The notes under the pieces are model-generated. The model was not told the origin of the DNA and ran no database searches. It saw only the letters and a program-made list of their open reading frames with translations. The position numbers and the translations under genes were made by a program. Shown here piece by piece: positions 34,730 to 42,246 of a DNA stretch of 64,000 bases (position 1 is its first letter; each line of letters starts with the position of its first letter). This DNA comes from DATARR01 sp044868005 (GTDB lineage Bacteria; Acidobacteriota; Thermoanaerobaculia; Multivoradales; UBA5704): contig JBIOVX010000277.1 of the NCBI GenBank assembly GCA_044868005.1, positions 1 to 64,000 on the forward strand, read 5' to 3'.

Positions 34730-35563
34730 CTGGTCACCCTGATCTGTCCCGTCCGCGCTTGCGGGGAGCCTCTCGAAAGACGGGGCCGGAGCCTCGCCTG
34801 CCCGCGAGGGCACAGCTTCGATCTTGCGCGCAGCGGCTATTGCAACCTGCTGCAGCCCCAGGACCGGCGCTCGCCGCGGCCCGGCGATGCAAAGGCCGTG
34901 GTGGAAGCCCGCCGCCGCTTCCTGGAGGCGGGACACGGCGAGCCTCTCCTCCAGGCCCTGCTGGAGGAGATCGACGCGCTCGCTCTTCCATCCGGAGGCG
35001 CCGTGCTCGACGTGGGCTGCGGCGAGGGGACCTGCCTCGGCAGGATCGCCGGCGAACGCGCAGTGGAGGCCCACGGCACCGACCTCTCCACGGCCGCCAT
35101 AGACCTCGCCGCGCGGCGGTATCCGGGGCCGACCTGGATCGTCGCCAACGCGGACCGGTCTCTGCCCTATGCGGCAAGCTCCTTCGATCTCGTCCTGTCG
35201 ATCGACGCCCGTCTGCCGGCGGCGGAGCTGTGGAGGGTCCTCAAGGCGGAGGGGCGGCTCCTGGTGGCCGTGCCGGGACCGGACGATCTCGTCGAGCTGC
35301 GCGCGGCGGTGCTCGGCGAAGGCAGACTGCGCGACCGCATGGAAAGGGCGGCCGCCGCGCTCGCCGGGCGGTTCGAGATGGACCGCCGGAGGCGAGTCAG
35401 CCACACGGTCGAGCTCTCCCCGGAGGCTGCGCGCGACGCTCTCGCCGCCACTTACCGCGCTGGCCGCCGGAGCCAGGGGGAGCGCAGCAGGGCGATCTCC
35501 GCCATGGACGTGACCCTCAGCCACGACCTGGCCCTCTTCAGGAGGACGGAGAACCGGAGCTGA
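34730..35563 (+). CDS. RlmA-like SAM-dependent methyltransferase
   Basis: About 277 aa. The N-terminal zinc finger CPVRACG..., with ACPRGHSFDLARSGYCNLLQ, is typical of 23S rRNA (guanine-N1) methyltransferases of the RlmA family. The SAM-binding motif I VLDVGCGEGTCLG, GTDLS and FDLVLSIDAR follow. No ATG, GTG or TTG exists in frame just before the finger; CTG 34730, at the predicted transcription start, or CTG 34739 are the only near-start candidates. The precise start is therefore uncertain. Confidence 0.75.
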   Translation: MVTLICPVRACGEPLERRGRSLACPRGHSFDLARSGYCNLLQPQDRRSPRPGDAKAVVEARRRFLEAGHGEPLLQALLEEIDALALPSGGAVLDVGCGEGTCLGRIAGERAVEAHGTDLSTAAIDLAARRYPGPTWIVANADRSLPYAASSFDLVLSIDARLPAAELWRVLKAEGRLLVAVPGPDDLVELRAAVLGEGRLRDRMERAAAALAGRFEMDRRRRVSHTVELSPEAARDALAATYRAGRRSQGERSRAISAMDVTLSHDLALFRRTENRS

Positions 35564-35733
35564 CAGTTTTCGCTTCCAGCCACCGCCAAAATTTGTCGGC
35601 CGATCTCGACAGATCGGGCCTAAGTCATTGAAAACACAAGATTGCACCATCGGGTACGCGCCTTGCTCTTCCTCGTTTCCAGCGCGACACAACAAAGGTT
35701 GGCTTTCTCCGGGTTGGCTGAGTTCCCCCTAGC

Positions 35734-35756
35734 GCCCCCTAAGGGGGGCTTTTTTT
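35734..35756 (+). terminator. Rho-independent terminator after the methyltransferase gene
   Basis: GCCCCC (35734-35739), loop TAAG, GGGGGC (35744-35749), then seven T (35750-35756). Lies 170 bp after the methyltransferase stop. Confidence 0.75.
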
Positions 35757-35781
35757 CTGCCCGCACAAAGTCTGTCCCATA

Positions 35782-35787
35782 GATAAT
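35782..35787 (+). promoter_or_regulatory. Candidate -10 (GATAAT) for the glycosyltransferase/ABC operon
   Basis: GATAAT within TAGATAAT lies 9 bp before ATG 35797 and just after the terminator, so a leader of about 3 nt is expected. No convincing -35. Confidence 0.4.
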
Positions 35788-35796
35788 GGGTGGCGA

Positions 35797-36774
35797 ATGG
35801 ACGCCGTCCGGCCGCCCCTCTCCGTCGTCATTCCGACGCACGACACGCGGGAGCTCACGCTCCGCTGCCTCGCGGCGCTCCATGCTTCCCCGCCGCCGGG
35901 GATCGAGGTGATCCTGGTGGACGACGCCAGCGGCGACGGCACCGCCGAGGCGGCGCTGGCGCGTCATCCCGGGATCAGCGTCCTGCACAACGAGCGTCCG
36001 GAGCGCTTCACGCGCTCGGCCAACCGCGGCCTCGCCCGCGCCAGGGGCGAAGTCCTGCTGCTCCTCAACAGCGATACTGAGGTGGAGCCCGGCGGGCTCG
36101 CTCGGCTGCTCGACGCCTTCGCCCGGCAGCCGCGGCTGGGGATCGCGGGAGCCCTTCTCCACTATCCGGACGGCTCGCCGCAGTGGAGCGGCGGCCGGGA
36201 GCCGACGCCTTCCTGGTTCTTCGCCCTGGGCAGCGGCCTGCCGGGGCTGCTGGAGCGCCTGCCGCTCTACCGGCGCGCCAAGCCGCTCGCTCCGGCGAAT
36301 CCCGTGCGGGTGGACTGGGTGACGGGAGCCGCCATGGCGATCCGCCGGGCGGCGTGGGAAGCGGCCGGCCCTTTCGACGAAGGCTTCCACTTCTACGCCC
36401 AGGACCTCGATCTCTGCCTGCGCGCCGGACGCGCCGGCTGGCTGACCGAGGTGCGGCCGGAGCTGCGCGTGCTCCACCATCACGGAGCGACCATCGGCCA
36501 GGCTTCAGGCGCCGCAGGAAGGCAGCATCCGGAGCTGCTGTGGAGCGATCTGCTGCGCTGGGCCCGCAAGCATCGCGGCGAGCGCTGGGCCGGACGCGCC
36601 GAGATCGCGCTGCGCGCCGGCGGCTTCCTGCGGCTCGTCTCGCGGCGTCTCGCCCGTCCCTTCCTCGCGGTTGCTAGGCGCCGGGCCTGGCGCGAGGACG
36701 ACCAAGCGCTGCGGGCGGCGTTGGCCAGCTTGCCATCCTCCCCCGCACGGTATAGAAAGCCCTCCATCCGCTGA
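35797..36774 (+). CDS. Family 2 glycosyltransferase
   Basis: A 325-aa GT-A glycosyltransferase. The donor-binding VVIPTHDTRELTLRCL and DDASGDGTAE start the protein; LLLNSDTEVEPGGL carries the DxD-like metal motif, and VTGAAMAIRRAAWEAAGPFDEGF is the usual acceptor-side loop. It resembles rhamnosyl- or other cell-surface polysaccharide transferases, and lies before a polysaccharide ABC exporter. The sugar is unknown. It has no membrane helices of note. Confidence 0.85.
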   Translation: MDAVRPPLSVVIPTHDTRELTLRCLAALHASPPPGIEVILVDDASGDGTAEAALARHPGISVLHNERPERFTRSANRGLARARGEVLLLLNSDTEVEPGGLARLLDAFARQPRLGIAGALLHYPDGSPQWSGGREPTPSWFFALGSGLPGLLERLPLYRRAKPLAPANPVRVDWVTGAAMAIRRAAWEAAGPFDEGFHFYAQDLDLCLRAGRAGWLTEVRPELRVLHHHGATIGQASGAAGRQHPELLWSDLLRWARKHRGERWAGRAEIALRAGGFLRLVSRRLARPFLAVARRRAWREDDQALRAALASLPSSPARYRKPSIR

Positions 36775-36784
36775 GGCCCCTCCG

Positions 36785-37558
36785 ATGCGCGAGATCTTCC
36801 GCTACCGCGACCTCATCTTCGCCCTCGTCTCCCGGGAGCTGAAGGTGCGCTACCGCCGCTCCGCCATCGGCTTCACCTGGACGATGCTCCAGCCGCTGCT
36901 GACGATGCTGGTGTTGCAGGTGGTCTTCAGCGCCATCTTCCGCGTTCAGCTCGACTACGGAAACTACCCGGTCTTCGCCATGGCCGGCGTCCTCTTCTGG
37001 AACTTCTTCAGCCAGAGCATCGTGTCCTCCATGAACAGCCTCAAAGGCAACGCGCAGCTCCTCCGCAAGCTGCCGATCCCCAAGGAGGTCTTCCCGCTGG
37101 CGACGGTGATCTCCGGAGTGATCAACCTCTGCTTTGCGCTCGTACCGCTGCTGGGGATCCTGCTGGTGACGCGCCATCCCATCACGCCCGCCCTGCTCTT
37201 TCTGCCGATCTCGATCCTGCTGGCCGCGCTGTTCACCCTGGGAGCCGGCCTCCTGCTCTCGCCGCTCGCGGTCTTCTTCAGCGACGTCGTCGAGCTGATC
37301 GGCGTGATTCTCTCGATGCTCATGTACATGACGCCGGTCATCTATCCGATGTCGATCCTGCAGGGCTCTCCCTTCCTGCCGGTGGTGCGCTTCAATCCCG
37401 TGCGCTCGATCCTCGAGGTCTTCCGCGATCCCATCTATCTGGGCAAGGTGCCGCCGATCACCCATCTCTCCGTCTGCTTCGGGATTGCCGTGGTGGCCCT
37501 CGCCCTCGGCGCCTTCGCCTTCCGCCGCAGCAGCGACCGCATTCCTTTCTATATCTGA
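36785..37558 (+). CDS. Polysaccharide ABC exporter permease (Wzm type)
   Basis: A 257-aa ABC-2 permease with six predicted membrane segments. It starts MREIFRYRDLIFALVSRELKVRYRRS, the cytoplasmic interface helix typical of Wzm/TagG/KpsM permeases. It would move lipid-linked O-antigen or another polysaccharide across the inner membrane with the ATPase encoded next, whose start overlaps its stop. Ten bp separate it from the glycosyltransferase. Confidence 0.88.
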   Translation: MREIFRYRDLIFALVSRELKVRYRRSAIGFTWTMLQPLLTMLVLQVVFSAIFRVQLDYGNYPVFAMAGVLFWNFFSQSIVSSMNSLKGNAQLLRKLPIPKEVFPLATVISGVINLCFALVPLLGILLVTRHPITPALLFLPISILLAALFTLGAGLLLSPLAVFFSDVVELIGVILSMLMYMTPVIYPMSILQGSPFLPVVRFNPVRSILEVFRDPIYLGKVPPITHLSVCFGIAVVALALGAFAFRRSSDRIPFYI

Positions 37559-38340
37559 TGGACGCGCTCAGCATCCGCCTCGAAGAGGTCTCGCTGTGCT
37601 ACCGGCTGGCCAAGCAGCGGATCCCCTCGCTCAAGGAATACACGATCCACTTGCTGCGCGGCGCCCTCGCCTACGAGAAGCTGTGGGCCCTGCAGGACGT
37701 CAACCTGACGGTGCGGCGGGGCGAATCGCTCGGCATCATCGGCCGCAACGGCGCCGGCAAGAGCACGCTGCTCAAGGTCATCTCCCGCGTCTTCAAGCCC
37801 ACCCGCGGCACCGCCACCGTCAACGGGCGTCTGGCTCCCATCCTGGAGCTCGGCAGCGGCTTCGACTTCGAGCTGACCGGCATCGAGAACGTCTACCTCA
37901 ACGGTCTCCTGCTCGGGCACACGCGCCGCGAGGTCGAGGAAAAGGTGGAAGAGATCGTCGACTTCAGCGGTCTCGGCGATTTCATCCGCTCGCCGCTGCG
38001 CAACTACTCCTCCGGCATGCAAGCGCGCCTCGGATTCGCCATCGCCACGGCCTGGGTGCCCGACATCCTGATTCTCGACGAGGTCCTCTCGGTAGGCGAT
38101 GTGACCTTCACCGAGAAGTGCGAGCGGCGCCTGCGGCGGTTCCACGACGCCGGCGCGACCGTGCTCCTCGTCTCCCACAGCTCCAGGTCCATTCTCGACA
38201 ACTGCAGCCGCTGCATCTGGCTGGACGACGGCCGCATCCGGGCCGACGGCGACTCGCGCGAGGTGGTCAAGCTCTACCTCCGCGAGCACGGCACCGAGCC
38301 GGTGGAGCACGAGGCGGGCCGGCTGCACACCACGGCCTGA
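37558..38340 (+). CDS. Polysaccharide ABC exporter ATP-binding protein (Wzt type, short)
   Basis: A 260-aa ATPase. Walker A GRNGAGKST, LGSGFDFELTGIENVYLNG (typical of Wzt/TagH/KpsT), signature NYSSGMQARLGFA and Walker B ILILDEVLSVGD are present. It lacks the C-terminal carbohydrate-binding domain seen in many Wzt proteins, so substrate choice may not depend on a terminal sugar cap. It is paired with the upstream permease by a 1-bp overlap. Confidence 0.88.
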   Translation: MDALSIRLEEVSLCYRLAKQRIPSLKEYTIHLLRGALAYEKLWALQDVNLTVRRGESLGIIGRNGAGKSTLLKVISRVFKPTRGTATVNGRLAPILELGSGFDFELTGIENVYLNGLLLGHTRREVEEKVEEIVDFSGLGDFIRSPLRNYSSGMQARLGFAIATAWVPDILILDEVLSVGDVTFTEKCERRLRRFHDAGATVLLVSHSSRSILDNCSRCIWLDDGRIRADGDSREVVKLYLREHGTEPVEHEAGRLHTTA

Positions 38341-38492
38341 TCGGCGTCCGGGAAACTCCTGCATCGCCGGACTCAAGGCCTTCGACCGCCGGGTCGCGGT
38401 GTGGTAAGCTTCGCGGGCGAGCGGTGACCACGAGTCCAAGTTCCGGGTTCGAGGTCATTGCCCCGGGGCGTCAGGACGAGTTCCAAGGAACC

Positions 38493-38521
38493 TTGATCCT
38501 GTTTTCAGGAGCGCCTACCTC
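38493..38521 (+). promoter_or_regulatory. Candidate promoter of the small lipoprotein gene
   Basis: TTGATC (38493-38498), 17-bp spacer, TACCTC (38516-38521). The -35 is good and the -10 weak. The expected leader of about 43 nt contains a ribosome-binding site. The rest of 38341-38570 shows nothing clear. Confidence 0.35.
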
Positions 38522-38570
38522 ATTTGTGGCACCGCTCGCTTCTTCGTCTTCCCGGCGAAGGAGAAACACC

Positions 38571-38966
38571 ATGCTAAAGGACACGATGAAGACTCTGGTC
38601 GCAGTGATCGCGTTGGGCCTCACCGCCTGCAGCGGCGTCGGGAAAGCGCTGGCCGCCGGCGATATGGAAGCGGTCTGCAGGTCCTACAAGCTGCCGAACA
38701 ATCCCGACGTGACTCCTCCTCGGCTGGTCCATAGCGAACAGCCGAAGATTCCTGCTTCAGGCCCCCGCAGCGGCTTTGTTTGCGTCCGCGCCACCATCAC
38801 CCCATCGGGAACCATTATTGATCCGGTCGTCATCCGGACGGACAACCAAGACTTCGCTCGGGCTTTTCTTCAGGCTCTGCCGGATTGGAAATATGAGCCT
38901 GCCACTCGCGGCTCGGCGCGGGTGACGTACCACACTACGCTGTTTGCGCGCTTCCCGCCGGGCTAA
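38571..38966 (+). CDS. Small predicted lipoprotein with TonB-C-like domain
   Basis: A 131-aa protein. A signal peptide with lipobox LTAC gives a mature Cys20 (or Cys15 if ATG 38586 is used). The rest, PPRLVHSEQPKIP to VTYHTTLFARFPP, resembles the TonB C-terminal fold used as a periplasmic adaptor: a PKIP-like start, a VRATITPSGTIIDPVV strand pair and a final strand WKYEPATRG. Role unknown. GAAGGAGA lies upstream of the ATG. It converges on the RidA gene with a 4-bp tail overlap. Confidence 0.7.
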   Translation: MLKDTMKTLVAVIALGLTACSGVGKALAAGDMEAVCRSYKLPNNPDVTPPRLVHSEQPKIPASGPRSGFVCVRATITPSGTIIDPVVIRTDNQDFARAFLQALPDWKYEPATRGSARVTYHTTLFARFPPG

Positions 38967-39445
38967 TTCGGCCCTCGCGCCGACCGCACCGCCGTCATCA
39001 GCATTTCGACCCGCGCGCCCCTGGGCAGCGCCGCGACGGCCACCGCGGCGCGGGCCGGCGCCGGCGGCGGGAAGTAGCCGGTGTAGACCTCGTTGAGGGC
39101 GGCGTAGTCGCCGATGTCGGCGAGGAAGACCTGCACCTGGACGATATCGGCCAGGGTGAAGCCTGCCGCCTCCAGGATCGCCTTGCAGTTGTCGAGCGCC
39201 CGCCGCGCCTCCGCCTGGAGGCCGCCGGGAACGAGCTCGCGCGTCGCCGGGTCCAGACCGATCTGCCCCGCGAGGTAGAGGGTCTCCCCCACCTGAATTG
39301 CCTGCGAGTAGGAGGCGATGGCCGCCGGCGCGCGGTCGGTGGCGATGACGCGGCGCTGGGCGGGGACGGGGCCTTGCGGCTGGGTGGCGCAGGCAGCAAG
39401 GACGGCAAGGACAGCAAGGACGACAAGGACACCGTGCGGCCTCAC
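38963..39445 (-). CDS. RidA-family enamine/imine deaminase, exported lipoprotein
   Basis: A 160-aa RidA/YjgF protein with an added lipoprotein signal (VLAVLAVLAAC, Cys19). The core is complete: YSQAIQVGETLYLAGQIGLDP, and Arg132 in PAPARAAVAV is the conserved carboxylate-binding residue. Cytosolic RidA hydrolyses reactive enamines made by PLP enzymes. Here the lipobox places it outside the cytoplasm, and its start overlaps by 4 bp the stop of an exported PLP enzyme. Confidence 0.85.
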   Translation of the reverse strand: MRPHGVLVVLAVLAVLAACATQPQGPVPAQRRVIATDRAPAAIASYSQAIQVGETLYLAGQIGLDPATRELVPGGLQAEARRALDNCKAILEAAGFTLADIVQVQVFLADIGDYAALNEVYTGYFPPPAPARAAVAVAALPRGARVEMLMTAVRSARGPN

Positions 39446-40740
39446 GCCGGCAACCCCCTCTCCGCGATGCCTTCCATGACCTCGCTGAAGTGGTCGATCT
39501 CCTCGAGCGTGGTGTAGACGCTGGGAGTGACCCGGAGGCCACGGAACTCGGGGTGGACGATGGGAGTGGCGAGGATGTGGTGCTGCTTCCAGAGATGCTC
39601 GGCGAGCGGGACCGGCTCGACGCCCACGATCTCGACGTTGGCGATGCCGCAGGACCTTCCCGGCTTCAGGCTGGTATGGAGCCGCACCCGCTCGTGTTGC
39701 GCGAGGCGGTTGGCCCAGCGCGCCGTCAGATACCGCAGACGGGCTGTCTTGCGCTTGGCGCCGATCCCCTCATGGAAGGTGAGCGCCTCGGCGATCGCCA
39801 GGTTCTGCGCCGAGGGGTGGGTGCCGATCTCCTCGTACTTGCGGATGTCTGCATCCAGCGTGGTCGGGGCCGCCATCAGCGGCCACAGGCCGTGGATCTT
39901 CTCCCGCTTCACATAGAGCATCCCCGTGCCGTGCGGCGCGAACAGCCACTTGTGCAGGCTCGTCGCGTAGTAGTCGCAGCCGAGGTCGGCATGGCTGAAG
40001 TCGAAGTGGGCGAAGGAGTGGGCGCCGTCGACGATCACCGGAATGCCCCGCTCGCGCCCGAGCTCGACCACCCGCTTGACGGGCAGGATCTGGCCCGTCA
40101 GGTTGATGACGTGGCACACGAGGATGAGCTTCGTCTTCGGCGTGAGGTTGCGCCGGTAGAGCTCCACGACCTCGCCGTCGTCCTCGGCCGGCACCGGCAG
40201 CGAGAACTGCTTGAGCACGATGCCCTCGCGGCGGCCCCGCTGCTCGAAGGTGGCGATCATGCGCGGATAGTCCTGGTTGGAGGTGAGCACCTCGTCGCCG
40301 CGCTGGAGGTCGAAGCCGAACTGGCAGATCTGCAGTCCCTCCGAAGCGTTGCGCACCAGGGCGATCTCCTCGGCGCCGGCGCCGAACGTGCGGGCCAGCC
40401 GCTGGCGCACGGTCTCGCGCTGCGGCTCGAGCACCTGCCAGAGCGCCACCGGGGGCGGCGTCGAGTTCGAGAAGTCGAGGTGCCGCTTCTGCGCCGCCTG
40501 CACCACCGCCGGCGACGGGCTCACCCCGCCGTTGTTGAGATTGACGACGCTGCGGTCGAGCGTGAACGCCTGCTGGACGTCGAACCAGAACGACTCGTCG
40601 CCGGCCGCCTCTTCCGCCGTGCCGGCGTACGCAGCGGCTTTGGCGAGGACCCGCCGGACGCCCACAGGATCGAGCAGCGCCGCGGCCACGCCCAGCGCGG
40701 TTGGTTTTCCGACGGCTCCCAGGAATTCGCGGCGGTTCAT
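39442..40740 (-). CDS. Tat-exported class V aminotransferase (isopenicillin-N-epimerase-like)
   Basis: A 432-aa PLP enzyme. The N-terminus NRREFLGAVG is a twin-arginine signal, followed by an Ala-rich hydrophobic stretch. The PLP fold shows VNLNNGGVSPSP, ALVRNASEGLQ, CHVINLTGQILPV, VDGAHSFAHFDF and the lysine in SLHKWLFAPHGTGM. The class includes cysteine desulfurases, kynureninase and isopenicillin N epimerase; the reaction here is not known. ATG 40740 is chosen because it gives the Tat motif at the N-terminus. Confidence 0.85.
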   Translation of the reverse strand: MNRREFLGAVGKPTALGVAAALLDPVGVRRVLAKAAAYAGTAEEAAGDESFWFDVQQAFTLDRSVVNLNNGGVSPSPAVVQAAQKRHLDFSNSTPPPVALWQVLEPQRETVRQRLARTFGAGAEEIALVRNASEGLQICQFGFDLQRGDEVLTSNQDYPRMIATFEQRGRREGIVLKQFSLPVPAEDDGEVVELYRRNLTPKTKLILVCHVINLTGQILPVKRVVELGRERGIPVIVDGAHSFAHFDFSHADLGCDYYATSLHKWLFAPHGTGMLYVKREKIHGLWPLMAAPTTLDADIRKYEEIGTHPSAQNLAIAEALTFHEGIGAKRKTARLRYLTARWANRLAQHERVRLHTSLKPGRSCGIANVEIVGVEPVPLAEHLWKQHHILATPIVHPEFRGLRVTPSVYTTLEEIDHFSEVMEGIAERGLPA

Positions 40741-40818
40741 GGGCCCCCTCCTTCTTTCGGATTGACCGGATTCTACGCCGGAGGGAGACCGCAGAAGAAG
40801 AAGTTTTGCTGTTTCCAA

Positions 40819-40863
40819 CCCCCTCTCTCCGGGGGGGAAGGGTGTGAGGCGGGAGAGAGGGGG
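40819..40863. repeat. Inverted repeat CCCCCTCTCTCC/GGAGAGAGGGGG
   Basis: Perfect 12-bp arms at 40819-40830 and 40852-40863. It lies between two minus-strand genes, just after the stop of the secreted-protein gene, and resembles the hairpin at 44934-44962. No T run follows, so its terminator function is uncertain. Confidence 0.55.
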
Positions 40864-40872
40864 CAGGGGGAG

Positions 40873-41706
40873 TCACACGCCGGGGTCAGGTAAGGTCGCG
40901 ATGATGATGTCGTGGTTGTGGTGTTGGATATTGATGGCAGCACCGGCCTGGACGCCCGGATTGAAGCGAGAGCCCTGAATCACGGCATTCTTGACCGCCT
41001 GCGTCGACCATGGGACGGCGGTGGCCCGCAACGTCATCCTCTGGACCCCTTCCTGGCTCAACCGCATGGCGCCGACGTCGAGGACCCGCTGCGCCTTGCC
41101 GCCGCGCTGCGTGAAGGTGAGGACGGGAGACACCCTGAACTCGGAGTCGAACGTTCCGCCGCGCTCGTCCGTCTGGACGATCGTCATCTTGCCGGCCGGC
41201 GGCTGCTTCTTGGAGAGTTGCAGCCGGGCGTCCCAGAGCTCGGTGCGGTCGCCGACCTGGACCTTAAGCGGCTCGGCGCTCGCCAGCGACAGCGCCACCA
41301 ACTCGATCCTGGCGGTGCCCCGGCTGGGGAACGGTGGCCCGAGCTTCGGCATGCTCTTGCGGGAAACGACGGTGTCGCCGTTGCCGACCTTCTGGCCACG
41401 GAAGGTGCGCAGCGGCACTCCCTTGAAGGGAACACGCCCTTCGTAGCGGGCGGAGCCCTTCTCGAAGAACCCGGCCGGCAGCGCGAACTCGCCGCGGAAG
41501 TCGAAGAACGTGCCCTCGGGCACCGTGGTGAAGATGTCGAGGCCGGCTCCGGGGTCCTTGCCATACTGCGCGCTCGCCTCCTGGGGAGCGGCCGCCGAGA
41601 CGGTGGGACCTAGAGCGCTCCCGGCCACGACCGCCACCAGAGCGATGGCGAGAGCCAGGAGAGGCCCCAGGCGATGGAAGGCTTGTCGCCGATTACGTCG
41701 AGACAT
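40873..41706 (-). CDS. Predicted secreted protein of unknown function
   Basis: A 277-aa protein with an N-terminal signal (basic start, then LLALAIALVAVVAGSALG and a likely cleavage near VSAAA). The remainder is beta-rich: EGTFFDFRGEFALPAGFFEKGSA, VPLRTFRGQKVGNGDTVV and IELVALSLAS. I do not recognise the family. Two His-rich positions (IQHHNHD) stand near the C-terminus. It is transcribed away from padR. Export is the only safe inference. Confidence 0.65.
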   Translation of the reverse strand: MSRRNRRQAFHRLGPLLALAIALVAVVAGSALGPTVSAAAPQEASAQYGKDPGAGLDIFTTVPEGTFFDFRGEFALPAGFFEKGSARYEGRVPFKGVPLRTFRGQKVGNGDTVVSRKSMPKLGPPFPSRGTARIELVALSLASAEPLKVQVGDRTELWDARLQLSKKQPPAGKMTIVQTDERGGTFDSEFRVSPVLTFTQRGGKAQRVLDVGAMRLSQEGVQRMTLRATAVPWSTQAVKNAVIQGSRFNPGVQAGAAINIQHHNHDIIIATLPDPGV

Positions 41707-41882
41707 CGTAGTCCTCCTTTCGGATGAAGGGAGAGGCAGCGCAGATCTATCCGCTTAGAAATTTCGCTGTCTCTGCGTCCTTCAAGATAGGCGGAGCGAC
41801 GTCTCCCTTCGTTACAGCAAGGAGTTCTCCCCTCACCACCTGAGGGGGCTTTACAAAGCGCTTCCCGTCCCGTATCCTTCTC

Positions 41883-41899
41883 CCCTCACATGATGAGGG
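41883..41899. promoter_or_regulatory. Dyad upstream of padR, possible operator
   Basis: CCCTCA (41883-41888), spacer CATGA, TGAGGG (41894-41899), 9 bp before the padR start. PadR regulators are dimers that often bind their own promoter, so this is a plausible autoregulatory site. Confidence 0.35.
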
Positions 41900-41908
41900 A
41901 ATGAACCG

Positions 41909-42241
41909 ATGCCGAAGACTGCTCTCGACCTGCTGCAAGGGACCGTCGCGGTCCTCATCCTGAAGACGCTCTCCTGGGGAGCGCTGCACGGCTACGACAT
42001 CTCGCGCTCGATCCGCCGGCGGAGCGATGGCGCTCTCGGGCTGGAGGACGCGGCCCTCTACCAGGCCCTCCACCGCCTGGAACGCAAGGGCTGGATCGAA
42101 GCCGAGTGGGGCCTCTCCGAGAGCAACCGCCGGGCCAAGTTCTACGGCTTGACGAAGGAGGGCCGCAAGGCTCTCCAGGCCGAGGTCTCCACCTGGCAGA
42201 GCTACGTCGAAGCGGTCTCCAAGGTGCTGGAAGTCGCCTGA
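41909..42241 (+). CDS. PadR-family transcriptional regulator
   Basis: A 110-aa winged-helix protein: LLQGTVAVLILKTLSWGALHGYDISRSI, then LEDAALYQALHRLERKGWIEAEWG (recognition helix and wing) and FYGLTKEGRKAL. Short PadR proteins usually repress a neighbouring transporter gene and respond to small molecules. The large permease gene starts 5 bp after its stop, the common acidobacterial arrangement. Confidence 0.92.
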   Translation: MPKTALDLLQGTVAVLILKTLSWGALHGYDISRSIRRRSDGALGLEDAALYQALHRLERKGWIEAEWGLSESNRRAKFYGLTKEGRKALQAEVSTWQSYVEAVSKVLEVA

Positions 42242-42246
42242 CGCCA

